A DNA stretch of 64,000 nucleotides from Oscillospiraceae bacterium (GTDB lineage: Bacteria; Bacillota; Clostridia; Oscillospirales; SIG627): contig SVQO01000002.1 of NCBI GenBank assembly GCA_015065325.1, forward strand, positions 29,005 to 93,004. Reading direction: 5' to 3'. The first letter of the stretch is position 1, and each line of letters opens with the position of its first letter. Shown here one piece after another: positions 41,573-51,024 of the stretch. Below the pieces are notes generated by a model, which ran no database searches, had not been told where the DNA came from, and was given only the letters and a program-made list of their open reading frames with translations. The translations under genes were made by a program, and so were the position numbers.

Positions 41573-41599
41573 AGATTTCGACTCCTTACAAGACGTATA

Positions 41600-42574
41600 T
41601 TAAAGTTGCACGAACGAGAAGATGATGGGAATGGTGATGCAGGACAGGGCGTGAGAGATCAGCGCCATACCCGCCGCTTGAGAGGTATCTCTGCCGTAGG
41701 CGGCAGGAACCACGATGGTGCTCAGACCCAAGGGCATTGCCAGGGTGCAAAGAGCACAGAGGAAACGGGTTCCCTCCAGACCGCAAAGGGTACCGATCGC
41801 AAGGAAAATGCCGGGGAATACCAAAAGACGGATCAGAGACACCACGTAAATGCTTACGGTGGTAAAGGTCTTTTTCAGATCGATAAAGGCAAGGGTAATA
41901 CCGGTCAACAGCATGGCAAGGGGAGACATACATTTCTCCGCGGCGGCGATCACGTCCATAAACCACTTCACCGCCCCGTGTGCCACAAAGGTCTCGCCGG
42001 CGGCATCCATAGAGCCCATAGTTCCCGTCAAACCGAAGATCATACCCACGATCATACAGATAAACATGGGGTTGACGAAATTTTTCAGTCTGTGCTTGAT
42101 GCCCTTCTTGTTGGCGTCGGCAATGAGAAGCTCGGGTGTTCCCCATACGTAAATACCCGTCCAAAGGGGCAGAGTAAACAGCACGTATTCGAAGTAAATG
42201 GCGGGGAAAAGCGCGTTCACCACCGCGTAGCCCATAAAGCCGAAATTGGAGAAGCACAGGCCGTAGGTGTAGATCTTGCGCAGATATCCGTCCCCGGTCA
42301 AAAACCGAACCAAAACCAAGGAAACGAAAATCGCGACCAAAAGCACCCCCAGGCTGTAAAGCAAGGTCAAGCCGGCATCCGACAGAGTCTTTACGGTAAA
42401 CCGCTGGGTAAAGGTATTCAATACCATTGCAGGAAGCAAAAGATTGTTCTCAAGCTTGGAAATAACCTTTGCGGACTCCTTGGGCAGAGCTCCGATCTTG
42501 GTCAATACGAATCCCAGTGCGATAAAGGAAAACAGGTACGCCATCTGGGACATGGTCGATAAAAACAAATCCAT
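41600..42574 (-). CDS. AEC-family (auxin efflux carrier-like) transporter
   Basis: A 324-residue membrane protein with about ten helices in two repeats, of the AEC family (Mem_trans), which exports or exchanges organic acids such as malate in bacteria. Typical features are the N-terminal LGFVLTKIGALPKESAKVISKLENNLLLPAMVLNTF region, split around 20-55, and the C-terminal AYGRDTSQAAGMALISHALS. The substrate is not known. It follows the PHP gene by 27 bp and precedes the second giant gene by 27 bp. Confidence 0.85.
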   Translation of the reverse strand: MDLFLSTMSQMAYLFSFIALGFVLTKIGALPKESAKVISKLENNLLLPAMVLNTFTQRFTVKTLSDAGLTLLYSLGVLLVAIFVSLVLVRFLTGDGYLRKIYTYGLCFSNFGFMGYAVVNALFPAIYFEYVLFTLPLWTGIYVWGTPELLIADANKKGIKHRLKNFVNPMFICMIVGMIFGLTGTMGSMDAAGETFVAHGAVKWFMDVIAAAEKCMSPLAMLLTGITLAFIDLKKTFTTVSIYVVSLIRLLVFPGIFLAIGTLCGLEGTRFLCALCTLAMPLGLSTIVVPAAYGRDTSQAAGMALISHALSCITIPIIFSFVQL

Positions 42575-42601
42575 AACAAAATATCTCTTTTCTTTTTTGA
42601 A

Positions 42602-43528
42602 TTAACCCAGCGCTCTTTCCTTGAGCTGGCGGAAGTGCTCCTCCGTCACGCCAAACATAGCACGCGGAACGGAGCGGGCACCGTTCTTTTCACTGCCGGG
42701 TTCGTAAAAGGGCTGACCCTCCATATAGCCGTGGTGGTCGGTGCCGCCGCCGGTGTAAAGACGGTTCTTTTCGATCAATTCCTGAATTTCTTCATAAATC
42801 TCGGGTCGGTTGGAGGGATGCCAAAGCTCGATACCACGGACACCAAGCTCAATCAGAGGCTTCATGTATTCCTCTCTGTCCTGGTAAGAGGGATGCGCCA
42901 TAAAGGTTACGCCGCCCGCCGACTTCACGATCTCGATCACGTCCTTTACGTCAGGTGCTTTACGGAAAGGAGGGATGGGCACGTTCTTCGGCACAAAGTT
43001 TTCTTCACGGAATTTCGCGCGGTCCTTGGGATCCAGAACCCCCTTGGCGATCATGGCGCGGGATACGTGTGCGTGGTACAAAAAGTTGATTCCCTTGTTG
43101 TACTCCACGATCTCCTCCCAGGTAATGCCCTTGATGGTGCCGCGCTGAACCCCCAATTCGAAACGGGTACGGGTCTTATATTGCTCCCGCTCCTTACCGT
43201 CTTGAAGCAACGCTTTGACACGCTCGTTTTCGGGATCGAAATCGTAGGAGACCAAATGGAAGGGAACGTCGAAGGCTCTGCCGTAAAACTCCGCACCGAG
43301 AATGAACTCCATTTTCTCCTGCTTACAGATCTCCGAAAATTCGCCCCAGCCGGTAATGGTATCGTGATCGGTAATACCCAGGCCCTTGTAGCCTTCCTCC
43401 TTTGCACGCTTCACTACGGTTTCAATGCTTCTCATATTGTCGGAATGCTCCGTATGAAAATGGAGATTGCCGAACATCGGTTCGTAGTCCCGTGCATAAA
43501 AGGCTTCTTTCGTCTGCTGATCCAACAT
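42602..43528 (-). CDS. PHP-domain phosphoesterase
   Basis: A 308-residue metal-dependent phosphoesterase of the PHP superfamily. The metal-binding motifs appear in order: NLHFHTEHSDN (about 20-30), GLGITDHDTITGW (about 50-62), LYHAHVSR (about 150), TFMAHPSYQDR (about 210) and TGGGTDHHGY (about 258). The closest described activity in this class is hydrolysis of 3',5'-nucleoside bisphosphates or small phosphates; the substrate here is unknown. The start at 43528 is preferred since the ATG at 43540 has no room for a ribosome binding site. First gene of the operon PHP-AEC-giant protein 2. Confidence 0.82.
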   Translation of the reverse strand: MLDQQTKEAFYARDYEPMFGNLHFHTEHSDNMRSIETVVKRAKEEGYKGLGITDHDTITGWGEFSEICKQEKMEFILGAEFYGRAFDVPFHLVSYDFDPENERVKALLQDGKEREQYKTRTRFELGVQRGTIKGITWEEIVEYNKGINFLYHAHVSRAMIAKGVLDPKDRAKFREENFVPKNVPIPPFRKAPDVKDVIEIVKSAGGVTFMAHPSYQDREEYMKPLIELGVRGIELWHPSNRPEIYEEIQELIEKNRLYTGGGTDHHGYMEGQPFYEPGSEKNGARSVPRAMFGVTEEHFRQLKERALG

Positions 43529-43578
43529 CGTAAAATCCATCCTTCATTTTAATTCTATTATAAAGCCATACGTGAAAA

Positions 43579-43607
43579 ATTTTATCATTTGTCACACGCA
43601 TTGTCAA
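43579..43607 (-). promoter_or_regulatory. Sigma-A promoter of the PHP-AEC-giant 2 operon
   Basis: Minus-strand TTGACA (43602-43607), 17-bp spacer, TAAAAT (43579-43584). Confidence 0.82.
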
Positions 43608-43699
43608 GCAAAGTCGTGAGAAAAGAGTCGTATTTTCACCGCTTTTCTGTGAAATTTTTGCTTCTTTTTTTGCAAAAGGAGCGGAATTTCATTTTTTCC

Positions 43700-43727
43700 T
43701 TGCAAATTCAAAAAAAAGCGCTACAAT
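43700..43727 (+). promoter_or_regulatory. Sigma-A promoter of the MFS gene
   Basis: TTGCAA (43700-43705), 16-bp spacer, TACAAT (43722-43727), 33 bp before the start. Confidence 0.7.
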
Positions 43728-43760
43728 GGAGCATGTACAGTTTACTTGAAGGAGAATTCT

Positions 43761-45068
43761 ATGAAAGCGATGAAAAGAGCACGTCCCCGCGTTCCTCTGA
43801 AAAAGCGCATTCTTGGCAATTACCACTGGATCATTGCCGCCGTTACCCTTTTGATGCTGTTTATCTACGGCGGTGCGGCAAACAACTTTTCCAGTCTGCA
43901 CATCGACCCCGTTTCCGCCGACCTGAAGATCAGCGGAACCACCTTCTCCCTGATCTATAGCATCAAAAGCATTATGGCTATGATCGCAAGCTTTTTCTCC
44001 GGCGCCATTCTCAAAAAATTCGGCTTTCGATACACAGCTTCCTTTTTCCTTTTGATCTCTACCGTCGGCTACATTTGTCTTTCCGTTATGAAAACGCCTT
44101 TGGTACTGGTTCTGGTGTGCTTTGCCATGGGCGCCGCCTCCTCCTTCTGCGGAACCACCGGTGCCACCAACATTATCTCCGACTGGTTTCACCGCCACAG
44201 AGGTACGGTGCTCGGCTTCGTTTCCGCCGCAACGGGTCTGGGCGGCAGTGTAATGTGCATTGCACAAAGCGCAGCAATGAAGCGCTTTACCTGGCGCGGC
44301 TCCTTTATGCTCTGCGGAATTTGCTGCGGCGTCATTACCCTTCTCGCCTTTCTGATCTTGAGAAACAAGCCTCGGGATATGGGTCTGGAGGCATACGGTG
44401 AGGGCGAGGAGATCACGGGCAAGAGACGGCGCATCTCCGAGCGTGCCTTTCCCGGTATGCCCATGGAGAAGCTGAGCCGCTCCCCCTCCTTTTACCTGAT
44501 GCTTCTTTGCACCTTCCTTTCCTGTCTGGGAATTTATCTGGCATTCAATACCATCTTTCCCTTTTTGAACAAAGACTGCAACTACGGCGAAGACAAGGCA
44601 GCCTCTCTGCAAAGTGCCATGATGCTCCTCTTTACCGGGACCAAGCTTCTGGTAGGCTTTTTCAGTGACCGCATCGGTGCCGCAAAGGTCAATACTACCT
44701 GCGTGATCTTCGGCGCCGCCAGCCTTCTGCTTTTGGCGCTGAGCAAGACCTACGGCTACGGACTGGCTTGGGTAGCAGTGGTGCTTTACACCGTTTCCAT
44801 CCCTCTGGTTACCATCACGGTACCCCTGCTCGCCTTTTCCCTGTTCGGCTATAAGGCGCAGACCCAATATACGGGAAAATTCATTGCTGCCATTTACGCC
44901 GCCAGTTTTCTGGCATCTCCCCTTTCCAACCTGATCCGTGACCTTTTCGGCTCTTATCAGTACGCTTATTTTCTGGCAGCCGCTATTCTTGCCGCAGATC
45001 TGTTCCTGTACCTGCTCCTTTACAAAATGGCAAAGCGGGACAATCAAAGGTACAGCTCCGCAGAATAG
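43761..45068 (+). CDS. Major facilitator superfamily transporter
   Basis: A 435-residue protein with 12 predicted helices. The start has GGAG 7 nt upstream. Landmarks are FSLIYSIKSIMAMIASFFSGAILKKFGFR (a motif-A-like loop at about 60-90), WFHRHRGTVLGFVSAATGLGGSV (about 135-160) and the second-half loop VGFFSDRIGAAK (about 298). These resemble the oxalate/formate antiporter-like or monocarboxylate branch of the MFS. The substrate cannot be named. It is monocistronic and converges on the aromatic operon. Confidence 0.85.
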   Translation: MKAMKRARPRVPLKKRILGNYHWIIAAVTLLMLFIYGGAANNFSSLHIDPVSADLKISGTTFSLIYSIKSIMAMIASFFSGAILKKFGFRYTASFFLLISTVGYICLSVMKTPLVLVLVCFAMGAASSFCGTTGATNIISDWFHRHRGTVLGFVSAATGLGGSVMCIAQSAAMKRFTWRGSFMLCGICCGVITLLAFLILRNKPRDMGLEAYGEGEEITGKRRRISERAFPGMPMEKLSRSPSFYLMLLCTFLSCLGIYLAFNTIFPFLNKDCNYGEDKAASLQSAMMLLFTGTKLLVGFFSDRIGAAKVNTTCVIFGAASLLLLALSKTYGYGLAWVAVVLYTVSIPLVTITVPLLAFSLFGYKAQTQYTGKFIAAIYAASFLASPLSNLIRDLFGSYQYAYFLAAAILAADLFLYLLLYKMAKRDNQRYSSAE

Positions 45069-45086
45069 CTCCCAAATAAACCGACG

Positions 45087-45126
45087 AAAAGGCTCCTGTC
45101 CGCTCGGACAGAAGCCTTTTTCTTTT
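45087..45126. terminator. Bidirectional terminator between the MFS gene and the aromatic operon
   Basis: AAAAGGCTCCTGTCCG (45087-45102) pairs with CGGACAGAAGCCTTTT (45105-45120) with one mismatch; T-rich on the plus side, A-run on the other. Confidence 0.88.
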
Positions 45127-45173
45127 TCCGCATTTCCTGTTTTCATTTGCACGCAAGCGGCAAACCGTTTTTT

Positions 45174-46199
45174 TCACTCCAGGGTATCTGCAATTTTCAA
45201 AATCAACTCCTCGGATTTTTCCCAGCCCAGACAAGGGTCGGTAATGGACTTGCCAAAGACGTTCTCCCCGATCTTCTGAGAACCGTCCTCCAGATAGCTT
45301 TCAACCATCAGTCCCTTGACCATTTTTCGGATATCCGTGTTGTGATTTCTGCTGTAAACCACGTCCTTGGAAATACGGATCTGCTCCAGGTAGCGCTTGC
45401 CGGAATTGGCGTGGTTGGTGTCGATGATGACGGCAGGGTTGTGCAGCTTGGACTCCTCGTAAAGCTCGTGGAGCTCCACCAGATTCTCATAGTGATAGTT
45501 GGACACACATTTGCCGGAAAAATCGATATACCCTCTCAAAATGGCGTGAGCGTAAGGGTTTCCGTCACTGTGCACCTCCCACCCGCGATACAGGAAGGTA
45601 TGGGCGCACTGAGCCGCGTGAATGGAATTCATCAGAACGTGCATATCGCCTCCCGTGGGATTTTTCATTCCTACGGGAACGTCCATTCCGCTGGCAGTCA
45701 GACGGTGCTGCTGGTTCTCCACGCTTCTGGCACCCACGGCGATATACGCCAAAAGGTCGGACAGATATCTGTGATTTTCGGGATAGAGCATTTCATCGGC
45801 GCAGGTAAAGCCGTAGTCTGCAAGGGCGGTACGGTGAAGCTCGCGGATGGCAATGATCCCTCGCAGCATATCGGGGCGAGCGGAGGGATCGGGCTGATGG
45901 AGCATTCCCTTATATCCCTCTCCCGTGGTACGGGGCTTGTTGGTATAAACGCGGGGGATGATCAAAAGCTTGTCCCGAACCTGCCGGTCAACCCGAGCAA
46001 GCTTTTCCAGATAGGCAAGCACCGCTTCCGTATTATCCGCGGAGCAGGGGCCGATGATCAGAACGAACTTATCGCTTTCACCGCGGAAAATGCGGCGAAG
46101 CTCCTCCACCTTTTCTTCTCTGGTCTTTACCCATTCCGGCTTCAGAGGAAACTGCGCCTTAATATCCTGCGGAATGGGAAGTTTGCGAATAAAATTCAT
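45174..46199 (-). CDS. aroF: 3-deoxy-7-phosphoheptulonate synthase (DAHP synthase, AroFGH type)
   Basis: First committed step of the shikimate pathway, PEP + erythrose 4-phosphate to DAHP, in the cytoplasm. The 341-residue protein is of the type I-alpha form (E. coli AroF/G/H-like): LIIGPCSADN, IPRVYTNKPRTTGEGYKG, ARSVENQQHR, GMKNPTGGD, DTNHANSGK. It is unlike the AroA(Q)/chorismate-mutase fusion of Bacillus. Curiously it is the last gene of the operon though it codes the first enzyme. It overlaps tyrA as ATGA. Confidence 0.95.
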   Translation of the reverse strand: MNFIRKLPIPQDIKAQFPLKPEWVKTREEKVEELRRIFRGESDKFVLIIGPCSADNTEAVLAYLEKLARVDRQVRDKLLIIPRVYTNKPRTTGEGYKGMLHQPDPSARPDMLRGIIAIRELHRTALADYGFTCADEMLYPENHRYLSDLLAYIAVGARSVENQQHRLTASGMDVPVGMKNPTGGDMHVLMNSIHAAQCAHTFLYRGWEVHSDGNPYAHAILRGYIDFSGKCVSNYHYENLVELHELYEESKLHNPAVIIDTNHANSGKRYLEQIRISKDVVYSRNHNTDIRKMVKGLMVESYLEDGSQKIGENVFGKSITDPCLGWEKSEELILKIADTLE

Positions 46200-47071
46200 T
46201 GCTTTTTCTCCTTTTTGTCAAACAAGGCTCTGCGCGCCGTGGACAAACGCATCATTTCCTTCATCTTCTCAGTATCCTCTCGGGCAACGGCGTCTCGGAG
46301 CATATCGAACGCCTTTTCAAATTTATCCATCTGCTCCAAGAGCGCCTGCTTATTCAAAAGAAACAGCTCCGACCACATATCCTCTTGGATTTTTGCGATG
46401 CGGGTCAGATCACGGAAAGAGTCTCCCGTATAATCCACAAGACCCGTGTCGTCTCCCGCGCACATCAGAGACACGGCGATACAGTGGGTCAGCTGGGACA
46501 AGAACGCGATCATTTCGTCGTGCTTGGCGGGGGTCAGAACGGAAATGCTTGCAAAGCCAAGCTCCTTTCCCAGTTCCCTGCAAAGCTCCACACCCTCGTG
46601 GGTATTTTTGGAGGTCGGAACCACGATATAGTTTGCACTGCGGAAAATGGAATCGTCGCTGTTTTCCACGCCGCCAACTTCTTTTCCCGCCATAGGATGG
46701 GCGGCGATATATTCCACGCCCTCGGGAAGAAGCTCCTGCACCCGTTCTACGATGCAGGACTTGACGCCCGTCACGTCAGTCAGAAACGCGCCGCGAGGAA
46801 ATTTTGCCCCGTGCTCGCGGACCCAATCCAGAAAAATATGGGGATAAAGGGCAAACACCGTAATATCGGCTTCCTTGATAAAGCCTTCCTCCACCAAGGT
46901 TGAGCCGCGGTCGATGATCCCCTCCTTCAGCGCGTATTCCACCGAAGCGTTCTTCTTTTCGATTGCCCAGACCGTATAGCCTTTTTTCTTTAGGGCACGG
47001 GCGTAAGAGCCTCCCAAAAGTCCAAGACCTACGATCAATATTTTCGTATCTGCGTTTTTATTCAGCTTCAT
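46196..47071 (-). CDS. tyrA: Prephenate dehydrogenase
   Basis: NAD(P)-dependent oxidative decarboxylation of prephenate to 4-hydroxyphenylpyruvate, the tyrosine branch. The 291-residue protein starts with a Rossmann fold (LIVGLGLLGGSYARALKKKGY, 12-32) and has TDVTGVKSCIV and the catalytic-His segment YIAAHPMAGKEVGGVENSD (about 122-140), followed by the helical dimer domain (LTHCIAVSLM). No ACT domain is fused. It overlaps aroA and aroF by 4 bp each. Confidence 0.93.
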   Translation of the reverse strand: MKLNKNADTKILIVGLGLLGGSYARALKKKGYTVWAIEKKNASVEYALKEGIIDRGSTLVEEGFIKEADITVFALYPHIFLDWVREHGAKFPRGAFLTDVTGVKSCIVERVQELLPEGVEYIAAHPMAGKEVGGVENSDDSIFRSANYIVVPTSKNTHEGVELCRELGKELGFASISVLTPAKHDEMIAFLSQLTHCIAVSLMCAGDDTGLVDYTGDSFRDLTRIAKIQEDMWSELFLLNKQALLEQMDKFEKAFDMLRDAVAREDTEKMKEMMRLSTARRALFDKKEKKQ

Positions 47072-48270
47072 CTTTCTCTCACTCCAATCCCAAGACGTCG
47101 CAGATCTTCAAAAAATCCCGGATAGCTTTTCGTAACCGCCTGCGCGCCGTCGATCTTTCCGCCCAAGCGGGAAAGCAAAACGCCCATTGCCATCACGATC
47201 CGATGATCGTTATGACCCGAAATCACTTCCTTTGGAGGGAAAAGGGTTGCCTTCGGAACGGTGATCTCATTTTCACCCAAATCAAGGGTCACGCCGCATT
47301 TTGCCAATTCCTCCGCCATCGCCGCACCGCGGTCACTTTCCTTGATGGCGAGTCTGCGCGTGCCCGTAAAACGGGCTCCGTGAAAATACGCCGCCACGGC
47401 AAACAGCACGGGGGCAAGATCGGGGCAATCGGATAGGTCGATTTCGGGTGTCCCCTCTGAAAGCGCCTTAAAATGCTCCCGATATACCCGATCCCCCTGG
47501 AGGGAATTCTCATTCAGACCGAGCACCGTGACACTGCCGCCCAAAGCGCCAAGCGCTTCGAGAAAAGCCGCATTGGAATAATCCCCCTCTACAGCGTACT
47601 CACGAGGGGTATAAGTCTGTCCGCCTCGGATAAAAAAGCCGTCCCGCTCCCGACGGATCCCCACGCCGAATTCCGCCATGGCAGAAAGGGTCATATCGAT
47701 ATAGGAAACACTTTCCCATTCTCCCGTCACGCGCAAAAAGCTGTCACCGTCCAAAAGAGAAAGGGCAAAAAGCAATCCCGTAATAAATTGGCTGGAAATA
47801 TCACCGGGAACCGCATATTCTCCCGCTTCCAGCTTACCCTGCACGATCAGACCTTCGCTCTTTCTCTCGAAGCGAAAGCCCTTTTCCTTGCATAGATCCT
47901 CGTAAACGGAAAGAGGGCGCTCCATCAGTCGGGGGGCTCCCTCCAGCGTATAGGTCTCTCCCGTCAAAAGGCAAAGAGGGATCAGAAAACGCAAGGTGCT
48001 TCCGCTTTCGCGGCACGCAAGCTTATCCGAATTGCGGGGCTTTTTTCCGATTCCGCGCACCCGAACAAGGTCTCCCTCGCGGCAAAATTCGGCACCGAGG
48101 GCGGTAAGACAATCCATCGTCGCCAGCATATCCTGCGAGGATGAAATCCCTCGGAGCACGCTTTTTCCGTCGGCAAGAGAAGCGGCAATCAAGGCACGGT
48201 GCGCCATACTTTTGGAGGGCGGTGCCGAAATACTGCCGTCGGCTTTGGCGGGGCAAATCTCAACTTTCAT
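47068..48270 (-). CDS. aroA: 5-enolpyruvylshikimate-3-phosphate synthase
   Basis: Joins shikimate 3-phosphate and PEP. The 400 residues show PPSKSMAHRALIAASLADGKS (near the N-terminus), LACRESGSTLRFLIPL, and the catalytic C-terminal segments AIKESDRGAAMAEELAKCG and SGHNDHRIVMAMGVL. The N-terminal Lys in PSKS and the GSTLRF loop show it is complete. It is a little shorter than the usual 420-430 residues. It overlaps aroQ and tyrA by ATGA. Confidence 0.96.
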   Translation of the reverse strand: MKVEICPAKADGSISAPPSKSMAHRALIAASLADGKSVLRGISSSQDMLATMDCLTALGAEFCREGDLVRVRGIGKKPRNSDKLACRESGSTLRFLIPLCLLTGETYTLEGAPRLMERPLSVYEDLCKEKGFRFERKSEGLIVQGKLEAGEYAVPGDISSQFITGLLFALSLLDGDSFLRVTGEWESVSYIDMTLSAMAEFGVGIRRERDGFFIRGGQTYTPREYAVEGDYSNAAFLEALGALGGSVTVLGLNENSLQGDRVYREHFKALSEGTPEIDLSDCPDLAPVLFAVAAYFHGARFTGTRRLAIKESDRGAAMAEELAKCGVTLDLGENEITVPKATLFPPKEVISGHNDHRIVMAMGVLLSRLGGKIDGAQAVTKSYPGFFEDLRRLGIGVRER

Positions 48271-48710
48271 GCTTTTTTTCCTTTTTTGTCGATCAAAAGA
48301 TCCATCGCGTCAAGATATCCCTGAAAGCCTCTGCCCGTCACCGTTGCGATGCAAGCGGCGCGGATGAAGCTGATCTGTCGGAACTCCTCACGGCTCTCCA
48401 CCTTGGAAATATGCACCTCCACCGTGGGAATCCCCACGGATTTTACGGCGTCCAGGAGAGCAACGCTGGTGTGGGTATAGGCGGCGGGATTGATCACGAT
48501 GCCGTCCGCATTGCCGTAGGCTGCCTGAATGGCATCCACCAGAGCGCCCTCGTGATTGGACTGGAAGAATTCCACGGTCACACCGCGCTTTTGAGCGTGG
48601 GAACGGATCAGATCGCAAAGATCCGCGTAGGTTTCCTTCCCGTAAATATCAGGCTCCCGAATTCCGAGAAAATTCAGATTGGGGCCGTTGATCACCAAAA
48701 TTTTCATCAT
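48267..48710 (-). CDS. aroQ: 3-dehydroquinate dehydratase, type II
   Basis: Converts 3-dehydroquinate to 3-dehydroshikimate. The 147-residue type II (dodecameric) enzyme carries VINGPNLNFLGIREPDIYG with the catalytic Tyr at its end, then FFQSNHEGALVD, VINPAAYTHTSVAL, and the VEVHISKVESREEFR segment with the active-site His. It overlaps its neighbours at both ends. Confidence 0.96.
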   Translation of the reverse strand: MMKILVINGPNLNFLGIREPDIYGKETYADLCDLIRSHAQKRGVTVEFFQSNHEGALVDAIQAAYGNADGIVINPAAYTHTSVALLDAVKSVGIPTVEVHISKVESREEFRQISFIRAACIATVTGRGFQGYLDAMDLLIDKKGKKA

Positions 48711-49936
48711 AATACCTTTTCAAGATTCCTTAAATTTTCCTCTACGTCCCGCGTTACGGGAATGATCTCATCCGCACAGGCACAGTAAAGCCCGTAGCGC
48801 TCCTCGTACCGCTTTTTCAGATCTGCGGCAGTGGAGGTGAGGGGTCTGTCCCCGGTGGGCATCAACGTCTCAAGGGGTGCGTCCAGAAACAGGAGCTTAC
48901 CGTTGGAGCGAAGATGCTCTACGTTTTCCTTTCGAAGGATGGCGCCTCCTCCCGTTGCGATCACCTTGCCCCGCAAGGCGGAAAGCCCGCGGATCACGCG
49001 GCTCTCGATATCCCGAAAGGCCTTTTCCCCTTTCTCGCGAAAGATCTGCGGAATAGGCTTTTTTTCTTCCTCCTCGATCACCGCGTCACTGTCCAGAAAT
49101 TCTCTGCCCAGAGCTTGGGCAACGGCTTTGCCCAGAGTGCTTTTCCCCGCACCGGGCATTCCGATCAGGACGATATTCTCTTTTTCCTTCCGTACCGCTT
49201 CGTAAATGTCGGGGGCAAGGGAGACCAGATCGTCGCGGCAGGTAAAGATCTGCGCTGCGTAAAGTGCCTGAGAGACCAGCATATACAGTCCGCCGATACA
49301 GGGAATCCCCAGCGTCTCCGCTTCCATCAGAAACGCGGTTTTCTGGGGGTTATAGACCGCGTCTGCCACGCCGCAAAGGTCGGGAAAGCGGGAAAGCTCC
49401 ACGGGGCTTTTTCCTGCGTTGGGGTACATTCCGCAGGGAGTAGCGTTGATGATGACCTGCGTGTCGGTACGGGTATATGCTTGCTCGTAGGTCAAGCATC
49501 CGTCTCTGCCGCTGCGGCTCACCGGCTCCACGCGCCGTGCACCCAGGGATCTGCAAAGCTTCAGCGCGGTGCCCGAGGTACCGCCCGAGCCCAAGATCAA
49601 AACGTTTTGATTCTCGATCCCGATGCCGCCGAACGCCAAAAGATCCCGCATCCCGGCAAAATCCGTATTGTAGCCGTACAGCGCGCCATCCCGCTTGACG
49701 ATGGTATTGACCGCGCCGCAAAGGGTCGCCTCCTCGGACAGCTCCTTTAAATACGGGATCACATCCTTCTTGTAGGGGATGGTCACGTTGATCCCGTCAA
49801 AGTCCGCCCGCTTCATAAAGGAATCCAGCTCCTCGCGGGGGATGGGCATCAGCGTATAGTCGTACAAACCGATCTTCTCGTGAATTTCTACGGAAAAGCT
49901 GTGTCCCAGCTTTTCACCGATACATCCGAATTTCAT
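48707..49936 (-). CDS. aroE: Bifunctional shikimate dehydrogenase / shikimate kinase (AroE-AroK fusion)
   Basis: 409 residues coding two consecutive-pathway enzymes in one chain. Residues 1 to about 245 are AroE: GEKLGHSFSVEIHEKIGL, GINVTIPYKKDVIPYL (catalytic Lys), GAVNTIV, YNTDFAGM and the NADP-binding LGSGGTSGTALKL. Residues about 252-409 are AroK: P-loop IGMPGAGKST, LDSDAVIEEEE and ATGGGAILR. The start at 49936 overlaps the aroC stop (ATGA); an ATG two codons earlier is possible. The kinase lid region (LMPTGDRPLT) has the Arg for ATP. Fusions of this kind are known in Clostridia but are less common than separate genes. Confidence 0.93.
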   Translation of the reverse strand: MKFGCIGEKLGHSFSVEIHEKIGLYDYTLMPIPREELDSFMKRADFDGINVTIPYKKDVIPYLKELSEEATLCGAVNTIVKRDGALYGYNTDFAGMRDLLAFGGIGIENQNVLILGSGGTSGTALKLCRSLGARRVEPVSRSGRDGCLTYEQAYTRTDTQVIINATPCGMYPNAGKSPVELSRFPDLCGVADAVYNPQKTAFLMEAETLGIPCIGGLYMLVSQALYAAQIFTCRDDLVSLAPDIYEAVRKEKENIVLIGMPGAGKSTLGKAVAQALGREFLDSDAVIEEEEKKPIPQIFREKGEKAFRDIESRVIRGLSALRGKVIATGGGAILRKENVEHLRSNGKLLFLDAPLETLMPTGDRPLTSTAADLKKRYEERYGLYCACADEIIPVTRDVEENLRNLEKVL

Positions 49937-51024
49937 CGGCATTCTCCAAAATAGTCCGTCCCGTAGCGTGCGGCAAGCGCATCGTAAAGCACCAAAGCCG
50001 TTACGGAATTCTGCACGATACAGGCACGGTGCACGATACAGGGATCGTGTCTGCCGCCTGCGGCAAGACGAAGTGCGGTACCGTCGGGGGATACCGTATC
50101 CTGCTCCACGGAAACGGTGGGGGTAGGCTTGATCACGGTGCGGAACGTCAAGGGCATTCCGTTGGTGATGCCTCCGTTGATCCCGCCGTTTTGATTGGTG
50201 CGGGTGCGGATCACTCCGTTTTCGCAAATAAAGGCATCGTTCGCCTCGGAGCCGTAAAGCTCGGCAAAGCCGAAGCCTGCGCCGAATTCCAATCCCTTGA
50301 CGGCGGGAATGGAAAAGAGGGCGTGAGAAAGCTCTCCCTCCATCGTGTCAAACCAGGGCTCGCCAACGCCCGCAGGCATCCCGCTGACCGCGGTTTCCAA
50401 AATACCTCCTACGCTGTTTCCCTTTTCCCTGGCGGCAAGGATCTCCGCCTGCATTTTCTCCCCTGCTTCCGCAGAGAGGGTGGGAAACGGGGCGTTTTCC
50501 AAATATTCCATTTCGCGGCGGCTTCCCTCAAAGGGGGTATCCTTTACCCCGTGGATGGCAGCGATGTGGGTCCCGATCACGATCCCCTTTTTCGCCAATG
50601 CTCCCCGCAGAATGGCGCCTGCCGCCACCAGAGGTGCCGTCAGTCTTCCGGAAAAATGTCCGCCGCCGCGGGGATCCTGAAAGCCATGATACTTCATCTC
50701 GGCGGTAAAGTCCGCGTGGCCGGGGCGGTAGGGTGCGTTTTTCGCATAATCCTTAGAGTGCTGAGCAACGTTGGGAATGAGAATGCAAAGGGGGGTGCCC
50801 GTAGCTTTTCCCTCATACACACCGCTGACGATACGGAATTCATCCGGCTCGCGGCGACCCGTTGAGATCTGACCCGCAGGACGGCGCCTGGACAAAGCCA
50901 GACGGATCGCGTCGGGATCGACCTCTGCTCCGGGCGCCAACCCGTCCAGGACGCAGCCGATCGCCTCTCCGTGGCTCTCCCCGAACAAAGTCAGGGTCAG
51001 AGCCTTTCCAAAGCTGTTTTTCAT
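49933..51024 (-). CDS. aroC: Chorismate synthase
   Basis: Trans-elimination of EPSP to chorismate with reduced FMN. The 363-residue protein has the family signatures GESHGEAIGCVLDG (near 15), DPRGGGHFSGRLTAPLVAAGAI (with the FMN-site His) and the C-terminal GRHDPCIVHRACIV. Full length. It overlaps aroB and aroE-aroK by ATGA. Confidence 0.97.
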   Translation of the reverse strand: MKNSFGKALTLTLFGESHGEAIGCVLDGLAPGAEVDPDAIRLALSRRRPAGQISTGRREPDEFRIVSGVYEGKATGTPLCILIPNVAQHSKDYAKNAPYRPGHADFTAEMKYHGFQDPRGGGHFSGRLTAPLVAAGAILRGALAKKGIVIGTHIAAIHGVKDTPFEGSRREMEYLENAPFPTLSAEAGEKMQAEILAAREKGNSVGGILETAVSGMPAGVGEPWFDTMEGELSHALFSIPAVKGLEFGAGFGFAELYGSEANDAFICENGVIRTRTNQNGGINGGITNGMPLTFRTVIKPTPTVSVEQDTVSPDGTALRLAAGGRHDPCIVHRACIVQNSVTALVLYDALAARYGTDYFGECR

